Below, piece after piece: positions 5,862-11,422 of a DNA stretch of 14,784 nt (position 1 is its first letter; the number at the start of each line of letters is the position of its first letter). The stretch is from Alphaproteobacteria bacterium (GTDB taxonomy: Bacteria; Pseudomonadota; Alphaproteobacteria; Rickettsiales; UBA6187), in NCBI GenBank assembly GCA_024280585.1, contig JAJRPW010000105.1, positions 1 to 14,784 of the forward strand, written 5' to 3'. Below the pieces are notes generated by a model. That model worked only from the letters and a program-made list of their open reading frames with translations, was not told the DNA's origin and did no database searches. A program made the position numbers and the translations under genes.

Positions 5862-7055
5862 ATGCCTTGGGATGATGACGATCAAGAAAAAAATAAAAAA
5901 GGTCCATGGGGGCAAGAGCCATGGGGCAATGGGTCTCAGGGTAAGAGACCTTCCGCACCTCAAAATCCGGATATTGATGTATTAATCCAGAAAATGCAGA
6001 AGAAGGTTACAAATATTTTTGGTGGAGGCGGTGGTTCCGGTGGCAAAAAAAACGGTGCTTTACCGAATAAATCTGTGGCAATAGTAATGGTTTCAATTGC
6101 TTTATTATTGTGGTTGGCATCTGGTGTATATACAGTGAATACGAAAGAAGAAGGTGTGGTTTTACGCTTTGGTAAATATGTAGAAACCACTAGTCCCGGC
6201 TTGAATTATCATTGGCCGGTTCCCATTGAAAAAGTTATCAAAATAAGTGTTACTGATCGTTATAAAACAGAAATCGGGCAGATTTCCAACCCGTCCAGAG
6301 GGCGTTATTCACGTGATTCTTCGAGCAGTCGGGAGATGTTGATGTTGACGGGCGATGAGAATATTATTGATGTGAATTGTGAGGTGCAGTGGCAGATTTC
6401 CGATGCAAATAAATTCCTGTTTAATGTATATGATCCACAAACAACGGTTCGGGATGCGGCTGAAAGTGCATTGCGCGAAGTGATAGGAACGACTCCGCTT
6501 AATGATATTCTATCGGAAGGCAGGACTGCAGCGCAGCTAGATACTAAGATATTGCTCCAGGAAATAATGGATTCTTATGATATAGGCATCCGTATTGAAG
6601 AGGTGAATATGCGCGGAGTTCCACCGAGAAGTTCGATCAGGGTGGAAAGCATTACAGCTAATGAAGACGGGGTATTAGCCACAGAATCAATTACAACAAC
6701 GGTTGATGAAGCGTTCAAGGACGTGCAGGCCGCGATTATTAATAAGCAGGAAATTATTAATACTGCTTTGGCGCGAAGCAAGGAGGTTATTCCTGTCGCT
6801 CGTGGTCATGCGCAAAAATTACTGCAGGAGGCACAGGGCTATAAAGAGCAGGTTGTCGCAAAATCAGAAGGTGAGGCGAAGATATTTTTGTCGGTCTATA
6901 ACGAGTATAGAAAAGCCAAAGAAGTGACAAGAAAGCGGATATATCTGGAAACTATGGAAGGCATATTTAAAGGTATGGATAAAATAGTTTTGGATACAAG
7001 CGGTACAGGCGGTGTGGTGCCATATTTACCACTTAAAGAATTGGAGAAAAAATAA
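5862..7055 (+). CDS. hflK: HflK, SPFH/band-7 membrane protein, FtsH protease modulator
   Basis: 397 residues. HflK and HflC form a large membrane complex around FtsH and limit its access to substrates. The N-terminal cytoplasmic region is rich in Gly, Pro and Trp (PWG repeats near 15-22, poly-Gly at 54-61), then one transmembrane helix at about 71-91 (SVAIVMVSIALLLWLASGVY), the SPFH domain from about 92 (EEGVVLRFGKY, MLTGDENIIDV, VQWQI) and a coiled-coil tail (HAQKLLQEAQGYKEQVVAKSEG split over 316-337). The C-terminal VTRKRIYLETMEGIF and LPLKELE are typical. Between VNMRGVPP and VDEAFKDV, residues about 256-280 look like an insertion compared with E. coli HflK. ATG chosen for its Shine-Dalgarno AAGGA nine bases upstream. 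The stop overlaps hflC ATG. Confidence 0.93.
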   Translation: MPWDDDDQEKNKKGPWGQEPWGNGSQGKRPSAPQNPDIDVLIQKMQKKVTNIFGGGGGSGGKKNGALPNKSVAIVMVSIALLLWLASGVYTVNTKEEGVVLRFGKYVETTSPGLNYHWPVPIEKVIKISVTDRYKTEIGQISNPSRGRYSRDSSSSREMLMLTGDENIIDVNCEVQWQISDANKFLFNVYDPQTTVRDAAESALREVIGTTPLNDILSEGRTAAQLDTKILLQEIMDSYDIGIRIEEVNMRGVPPRSSIRVESITANEDGVLATESITTTVDEAFKDVQAAIINKQEIINTALARSKEVIPVARGHAQKLLQEAQGYKEQVVAKSEGEAKIFLSVYNEYRKAKEVTRKRIYLETMEGIFKGMDKIVLDTSGTGGVVPYLPLKELEKK

Positions 7056-7942
7056 TGAATAAAAAAATGATCATAATAATTCTCGCGATATTGGTATTTT
7101 TGGGGCTAAACTCATTTTTTATTGTAGAGCAAACAAGGCAGGCGATAGTTCTTGAATTTGGCAAGCCGGTAGAATTTAAAGATGGCGAAAAAAAGGTTAG
7201 TTTTATCAATGAACCGGGATTAAAATTTAAGAAGCCGTTTATTCAGAATGTGGTTTATTTCGATAGCAGGATTTTGAATTTCGAAGCAACGGATAAAGAA
7301 ATTCTTGATCTGGAAAAAAAGACATTAACAGTGAATGCTTTTGCCAAGTATAAAATTATAAACCCATTAACTTTCTATGAAAAAGTTACGAATCAACGCG
7401 GAATTAATAACAAGCTGGATAAAATATTTGAAGCCAGTCTGCGTGATGCAATCGGGGCTATCCCTTTAAAAACGCTGCTTACGGACGCACGTAAAGAGGT
7501 TATGGAAAAAATTAAAACGGATGTGAGTAATAAAGCCCGCGATTTTGGTATCGAGGTTTTTGATGTGAGAATCGTCCGGGCTGATTTGCCGAAAGAAAAT
7601 TCTTCCGCGATTTTTAAACGTATGTTCACTGACAGAAATAAAGAGGCTCGTGAATATCGCGCGCAAGGTAAAGAGCAAGCGAAAATTATTATCTCAACGG
7701 CGGATAAAGAGGCGACGATAATTATTGCAAATGCCGAAAGGGATTCGCAGATAATTCGCGGTCAAGGTGATGCTGTTGCGACAAAAACATTCGCACAAGC
7801 CTTTGGTCGTGACCCGGAATTTTATAATTTTTATCGGTCAATGCAGGCTTATCGTGTAAGCATGACAAAAAGTGACACTAGAATGGTGCTATCGCCAAAA
7901 AGTGAGTTTATGAAGTATTTCAGTAGTGTTAATGGCAGGTAA
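7055..7942 (+). CDS. hflC: HflC, SPFH/band-7 membrane protein, FtsH protease modulator
   Basis: 295 residues, partner of HflK. N-terminal signal-anchor helix at residues 4-24 (KMIIIILAILVFLGLNSFFIV), SPFH domain beginning EQTRQAIVLEFGKPV (25-39), then PGLKFKKPFIQNVVYFDSR (54-72, written here in part) and FGIEVFDVRIVRADLP (164-179), a hallmark of HflC. The helical tail KEAREYRAQGKEQAKII (196-212) continues with repeated AD/AE-rich heptads (TADKEATIIIANAERD) forming the coiled coil. Starts inside the hflK stop codon (TAATG), so translation is coupled and subunits are likely made in fixed ratio. Five bases separate it from htrA. Confidence 0.93.
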   Translation: MNKKMIIIILAILVFLGLNSFFIVEQTRQAIVLEFGKPVEFKDGEKKVSFINEPGLKFKKPFIQNVVYFDSRILNFEATDKEILDLEKKTLTVNAFAKYKIINPLTFYEKVTNQRGINNKLDKIFEASLRDAIGAIPLKTLLTDARKEVMEKIKTDVSNKARDFGIEVFDVRIVRADLPKENSSAIFKRMFTDRNKEAREYRAQGKEQAKIIISTADKEATIIIANAERDSQIIRGQGDAVATKTFAQAFGRDPEFYNFYRSMQAYRVSMTKSDTRMVLSPKSEFMKYFSSVNGR

Positions 7943-7947
7943 ACGTC

Positions 7948-9423
7948 ATGATTTATATGCAAAAATTGTTACTATGCGCTGTTGTGATATTGTTTTCAAA
8001 TGTTGCAAATGCAAAATCTGCGCCGGAGAGTTTCGCTGATTTAGTGGAGGAGTTGACTCCATCTGTAGTGAATATTTCTACAACCCAGACAATTGAAGGC
8101 GGGCAGGATCCCTTTTCCGGACTGAATTCATTTAATGTACCAGGTGGTTCTCCGTTTAGTGATTTGCCGGAATTATTCAAGAAATTTTACAAAGATGATG
8201 GCCAGTCAATGGAACATAAAACCACGTCTTTGGGGTCGGGTTTTATCATTGACGCAGATGGTTATATCGTCACAAATTACCATGTAATAAAACAAGCCGA
8301 TGAAATAACCGTAACGCTTAGCAATGATAAAAAGCTGCAAGCGAAGGTAATTGGCAAGGATGCAAAAACTGATATAGCCGTACTTAAGGTAGAAAGTGAT
8401 GAAAAACTGCCGTTTGTAAAATGGGGTAATTCTGATAAAGCGAGGGTGGGAGATTGGGTGATAGCAATCGGCAATCCTTTTGGTTTGGGTGGGGCGGTGT
8501 CGGCTGGAATAATTTCAGCGCGGGCAAGGGATATAAATGCCGGGCCATTTGACGATTTTATTCAGACTGATGCGGCAATAAATCGTGGCAATTCGGGCGG
8601 ACCGATGTTTAATATGAAGGGCGAGGTGATTGGAGTTAATGCGGCGATATTCTCGCCGTCAGGCGGTAATGTCGGGATTGGTTTTGCCATCCCTTCCGCG
8701 CTTTCCTGGCCTGTGGTAAAACAACTTAAGGAAACTGGCCATTTAAAAAGAGGTTGGCTTGGGGTAAAAATCCAGACTGTAACGGATGATATTGCGGAAA
8801 GCCTTGATCTGGCTGAAACTATGGGCGCGCTGGTTTTGGAGGTGACGAAGGGTAGCCCGGCGGATAAAGCCGGAATTTTATCGGGTGATGTTGTATTGTC
8901 TTTCGATGGAAAAAATGTTGCGACTATGCGTAAGCTGCCTCGTATTGTTGCAGAAACAGAGGTAAATAAAAAAGTGGCAGTGATTGTGTGGCGTAATGAA
9001 AAGAAGAAAACGCTGGTGGTAACTGTAGCAAAATTAAACGAGGAGCAAGAGGCCGGTGAGCTGGCCGAGGATGATTCTTTCAGAAATGATGCGGATAAAT
9101 TTAAGCCGGATGATAAAATTCTTGGCTTGGGGCTGTCTGATTTACGAGAAAAAATCAGGGAAAAATTTGCTATTGATGATAGTGTTTTAGGCGCGTTAAT
9201 TCTGGATATTGAAAGTGATAGTCTTGCTGCCAGCAAACCGCTTATTGCCGGTGATGTAATAGTGGCGGTTAATCAGACTCCGGTGAAAAATGTGAAAGAG
9301 GTTGTGGGACTAATTAAAAAAGCTATCGCAAATAAAAGAAAGTCAGTGCTGTTGTTGATTAACAGGGATGGGGTGAATTTATTTATGGCGATCCCGACCA
9401 CAGCCGAATCCATTCCTAATTAG
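7948..9423 (+). CDS. htrA: DegP/HtrA-type periplasmic serine endoprotease
   Basis: 491 residues; degrades or holds misfolded envelope proteins. A Sec signal peptide covers residues 1-22, cleavage expected after ANA (20-22). The trypsin-like domain has the full triad: His112 in VTNYHVI, Asp142 in KTDIAVLKV and Ser216 in RGNSGGPMF; the oxyanion segment and IGNPFGLGG are intact. A Gly/Pro/Phe-rich loop (about 50-90) corresponds to the LA loop. Two PDZ domains follow: about 268-362 (RGWLGVKIQ to LVVTVAKL) and about 392-485. An alternative ATG is three codons downstream (7957); I keep 7948 because GGCAGG (7933-7938) is nine bases upstream of it. Last gene of the hflK-hflC-htrA unit, where all three products guard envelope protein quality. 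Homologues in Rickettsiales are known surface or immunodominant antigens. Confidence 0.93.
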   Translation: MIYMQKLLLCAVVILFSNVANAKSAPESFADLVEELTPSVVNISTTQTIEGGQDPFSGLNSFNVPGGSPFSDLPELFKKFYKDDGQSMEHKTTSLGSGFIIDADGYIVTNYHVIKQADEITVTLSNDKKLQAKVIGKDAKTDIAVLKVESDEKLPFVKWGNSDKARVGDWVIAIGNPFGLGGAVSAGIISARARDINAGPFDDFIQTDAAINRGNSGGPMFNMKGEVIGVNAAIFSPSGGNVGIGFAIPSALSWPVVKQLKETGHLKRGWLGVKIQTVTDDIAESLDLAETMGALVLEVTKGSPADKAGILSGDVVLSFDGKNVATMRKLPRIVAETEVNKKVAVIVWRNEKKKTLVVTVAKLNEEQEAGELAEDDSFRNDADKFKPDDKILGLGLSDLREKIREKFAIDDSVLGALILDIESDSLAASKPLIAGDVIVAVNQTPVKNVKEVVGLIKKAIANKRKSVLLLINRDGVNLFMAIPTTAESIPN

Positions 9424-9457
9424 ACTCTTAGGTGAAGGGGGGATTAAGAAGCTAATA

Positions 9458-9505
9458 TAGACACTGTTAGCTAATTCGCTATAGCGAATTAGCTAACAGT
9501 GTCTA
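9458..9505. repeat. Perfect 48-bp palindrome downstream of htrA
   Basis: Positions 9458-9481 and 9482-9505 are exact reverse complements with no spacer: the left arm begins TAGACACTGTTAGC and the axis is CGCTA/TAGCG. Each arm also contains its own 8-bp palindrome TTAGCTAA (9467-9474 and 9489-9496). As RNA it would fold into a very stable hairpin. No T-run follows (GGTATCCC), so it is not a standard intrinsic terminator, though it could protect the 3' end of the hflK-hflC-htrA mRNA or block transcription from both sides. It is unrelated in sequence to the repeat at 601-842. Confidence 0.85.
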
Positions 9506-9534
9506 GGTATCCCTGGAGTCATTTATAAATTCCC

Positions 9535-9562
9535 TTGCATTTAACCAGGTTAGGTGTATGAT
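9535..9562 (+). promoter_or_regulatory. Sigma70-type promoter for rpmI-rplT
   Basis: TTGCAT at 9535-9540 and TATGAT at 9557-9562 with a 16-base spacer. Each box has one or two mismatches to consensus. Transcription would start near 9569, leaving a leader of about 70 nt before the rpmI ATG at 9640, long enough for L20-type feedback regulation, although no L20-binding structure could be confirmed by eye. Confidence 0.5.
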
Positions 9563-9630
9563 TTGCGTCCTTATTTAAGTATTGTGGGCTAATGGCATGC
9601 CTGCAAGCTTTTCATAAACCTTTAATTTGT

Positions 9631-9634
9631 GAGG
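9631..9634 (+). promoter_or_regulatory. Ribosome-binding site that fixes the rpmI start
   Basis: GAGG five bases before the ATG at 9640. It supports the short, family-typical L35 beginning MPKMKTKS and argues against the 16-codon-longer reading that starts at 9592, which has no such site and adds residues not found in L35. Confidence 0.6.
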
Positions 9635-9639
9635 ATAAA

Positions 9640-9840
9640 ATGCCAAAAATGAAGACTAAAAGTAGCGTTAAAAAACGCTTCAAAATTACCGCTACCGGTA
9701 AAATTAAGCATAAGCCAGCTGGGAAAAAACATGGAATGGTTAAGCGCAATAAGAGATTCCTTAGAACTCAGCGCGCTATGTCATTGCTATGTTCTGCAGA
9801 TGCAAAAATTATTAAGTTATTTATAAGAAAAAAGAAATAG
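9640..9840 (+). CDS. rpmI: 50S ribosomal protein L35
   Basis: 66 residues, normal for L35. The sequence MPKMKTKSSVKKRFKITATG followed by KHGMVKRNKRFLR is diagnostic; the protein is very basic, as expected for an rRNA-binding protein of the large subunit. An upstream in-frame ATG at 9592 is rejected as start because its extension is not part of the family and the promoter's likely transcription start and Shine-Dalgarno favour 9640. Twelve bases separate it from rplT. infC, which often precedes rpmI in other bacteria, is not here. Confidence 0.95.
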   Translation: MPKMKTKSSVKKRFKITATGKIKHKPAGKKHGMVKRNKRFLRTQRAMSLLCSADAKIIKLFIRKKK

Positions 9841-9852
9841 GGAGTAAAGCAT

Positions 9853-10224
9853 ATGGCACTAGCAAAAAGTGGTAAGGTAAGTAAAGCGCGTCACAAAAAA
9901 GTTTTAAAGATGGCTAAGGGCTATCGTGGCCGCGCAAAAAATTGTTTCAAAGTTGCGATTGAACGTGTTGAAAAAGGTTTGCAATATGCATATCGTGATC
10001 GTCGGACTAAAAAACGTGACTTCAGAAAGCTTTGGATCCAGCGTATTAATGCTGCGGCGAGATTAAACGGGCTTACATACTCTCAATTTATCAACGGTAT
10101 CAAATTAGCTGGAATTGAAATTGATCGTAAAGTTTTATCTGACATCGCTGTTACAGACGAAGCTGGCTTTAAAGCCATTGCTCAAAAAGCAAGCGATGCT
10201 TTGAAGAAGAATAAAGCTGCTTAA
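9853..10224 (+). CDS. rplT: 50S ribosomal protein L20
   Basis: 123 residues; an early-assembly protein binding 23S rRNA. Conserved blocks are visible: KMAKGYRGRAKNCFKVA (20-36), YAYRDRRTKKRDFRKLWIQR (46-65), INAAARLNGLTYSQFINGI (65-83) and LSDIAVTDEAGF (94-105). The N-terminal 20 residues are highly basic and form the extended tail. In this family L20 often represses its own operon by binding the mRNA leader. Shine-Dalgarno GGAG (9841-9844) directly follows the rpmI stop, eight bases before the ATG. An intrinsic terminator follows at 10278-10318. Confidence 0.96.
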   Translation: MALAKSGKVSKARHKKVLKMAKGYRGRAKNCFKVAIERVEKGLQYAYRDRRTKKRDFRKLWIQRINAAARLNGLTYSQFINGIKLAGIEIDRKVLSDIAVTDEAGFKAIAQKASDALKKNKAA

Positions 10225-10273
10225 GTATTAGGTGCTGTTGTGAATTTTGCAACATAGCCTAAGCAATATGGAT

Positions 10274-10302
10274 TTGAAAAAAAGGCGAGATAGTAGTACA
10301 AA
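10274..10302 (+). promoter_or_regulatory. Candidate pheS-pheT promoter overlapping the rplT terminator
   Basis: TTGAAA (10274-10279) and TACAAA (10297-10302) are separated by 17 bases. The -10 lies in the loop of the terminator hairpin, so a transcript would begin near 10309 in its 3' arm and would not contain the full hairpin. Only 30 bases lie between terminator and pheS, so a promoter must overlap it unless pheS is reached by readthrough. Four of six matches in the -10 box make this tentative. Confidence 0.3.
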
Positions 10303-10318
10303 CTATTTCGTCTTTTTT
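10278..10318 (+). terminator. Intrinsic terminator after rplT
   Basis: Stem of 17 pairs: 10278-10294 (AAAAAAGGCGAGATAGT) pairs with 10302-10318 (ACTATTTCGTCTTTTTT) with two G-U pairs and a 7-base loop (AGTACAA). The 3' arm ends in six T, and the 5' arm starts with A-run, so it might also stop minus-strand transcription. It ends the rpmI-rplT transcript 30 bases before pheS. Confidence 0.8.
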
Positions 10319-10348
10319 ATTATCAACGTATATAAATGAATATTAATC

Positions 10349-11422
10349 ATGAGCGACCTGGAAATACTACAAAAAGAAGCGCTGGAAGCCGTTAATAAAG
10401 CCGCAAACCTTGCATCACTTGATGAGGTTAGAGTTAAATATTTGGGCAAGAAAGGGCTTATCTCCTCACAAATATCGCAAATTGGAAAGCTACCTCCCAA
10501 AGAACGAAAAAATTTTGGGGCAATAGTTAATAAGGCCAAGGTTGCAGTCGAGCAATCTATTGCTGCAAAAAAAGAAATACTGGAAGATGCGGCATTAAAT
10601 AAAAAATTAGCGTCAGAATCGGTTGATGTAAGCTTGCCTATAAGAAATGAGCAAGTTGGAAAGATTCATCCTATTTCTCGGGTAATCGACGAATGTGTAG
10701 CCATATTGGCTGATATGGGATTTTCTGTCGAAGAAGGGCCGGAGATTGAAGATGACTTTCATAATTTTACTGCGCTTAATATTCCGCCAAATCATCCAGC
10801 GAGGCAAATGCAGGATACATTTTATCTGCCGGCAAATGACGGTGAAGACCCGATGGTTTTGCGCACACACACATCATCTGTACAGATCCGTAAAATGCAG
10901 GAGGGCAAACCGCCATTCAGATTTATTGCGCCGGGGCGGGTTTATCGTAGCGATTATGATATAACTCATACGCCTATGTTCCACCAGATTGAAGGGCTTT
11001 ACATCGACAAAGATATTCACATGGGGCATTTAAAAGGTTGCTTACACCAATTTCTAAAAGCATTTTTCGAAGTTGATGAAGTGCCGCTGCGTTTTCGCCC
11101 ATCGTTTTTCCCATTCACCGAACCATCTGCTGAAGTTGATATTGGTTGCGCGCGCCAGGATGGCAAAATAACCATCGGTGCGGGCAAAGACTGGCTAGAA
11201 ATTTTAGGCTGCGGGATGGTGCATCCGAATGTTTTGACCAATGTCGGAATTGACCCGGAGGAATATCAAGGCTTTGCATTTGGCCTTGGCATCGAACGTT
11301 TGGCCATGTTGAAATATGGTGCGCCTGATTTGAGAAATTTCTTCGATTGCGATATCAGGTGGCTCAATCACTATGGTTTTTCTGCGCTCAACATACCTTC
11401 TAAAACCGGAGGGCTGGCATAA
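10349..11422 (+). CDS. pheS: Phenylalanine--tRNA ligase alpha subunit
   Basis: 357 residues; catalytic subunit of the alpha2-beta2 class II enzyme that charges tRNA-Phe. The N-terminal coiled coil (about 1-90) contacts tRNA. Class II motifs are visible: motif 1 NHPARQMQDTFY (148-159), motif 2 with PGRVYRSDYDITHTPMFHQ (195-213), motif 3 FGLGIERLAMLKYG (311-324). The start is chosen from the family-typical MSDLEILQKEALEAV opening; no good Shine-Dalgarno precedes it (AATATTAATC), so initiation may be weak or aided by upstream translation. TAA overlaps the pheT ATG by one base, giving coupled synthesis of the two subunits. Confidence 0.96.
   Translation: MSDLEILQKEALEAVNKAANLASLDEVRVKYLGKKGLISSQISQIGKLPPKERKNFGAIVNKAKVAVEQSIAAKKEILEDAALNKKLASESVDVSLPIRNEQVGKIHPISRVIDECVAILADMGFSVEEGPEIEDDFHNFTALNIPPNHPARQMQDTFYLPANDGEDPMVLRTHTSSVQIRKMQEGKPPFRFIAPGRVYRSDYDITHTPMFHQIEGLYIDKDIHMGHLKGCLHQFLKAFFEVDEVPLRFRPSFFPFTEPSAEVDIGCARQDGKITIGAGKDWLEILGCGMVHPNVLTNVGIDPEEYQGFAFGLGIERLAMLKYGAPDLRNFFDCDIRWLNHYGFSALNIPSKTGGLA

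Larger units (their letters stand above)
10268..10339 (+). other. Possible Phe-containing leader ORF upstream of pheS
   Basis: A 23-codon ORF starts at ATG 10268, reads through the terminator hairpin and stops at TGA 10337-10339, nine bases before the pheS ATG. Its C-terminal part NYFVFFIINVY has three phenylalanines; E. coli pheM, the leader of pheST, is likewise Phe-rich and lies between rplT and pheS. However, two of the Phe codons are simply the terminator's T-run (TTTTTT) and no ribosome-binding site is obvious, so chance is a serious alternative. Confidence 0.2.

Noticed and set aside
8562..9236. Long minus-strand ORF (224 codons) opposite htrA
   Set aside because: htrA on the plus strand has full domain and motif support; the antisense product is low-complexity Ser/Ala/Phe/Pro-rich and has no recognisable motif.
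9458..9505. Calling the 48-bp palindrome an intrinsic terminator of htrA
   Set aside because: No T-run follows either side and the stem is far longer than usual; recorded as a repeat instead.
9592..9639. Sixteen-codon N-terminal extension of L35 from ATG 9592
   Set aside because: L35 begins at MPKMKTKS in the family; GAGG is correctly placed only for 9640, and the extension has no conserved character.
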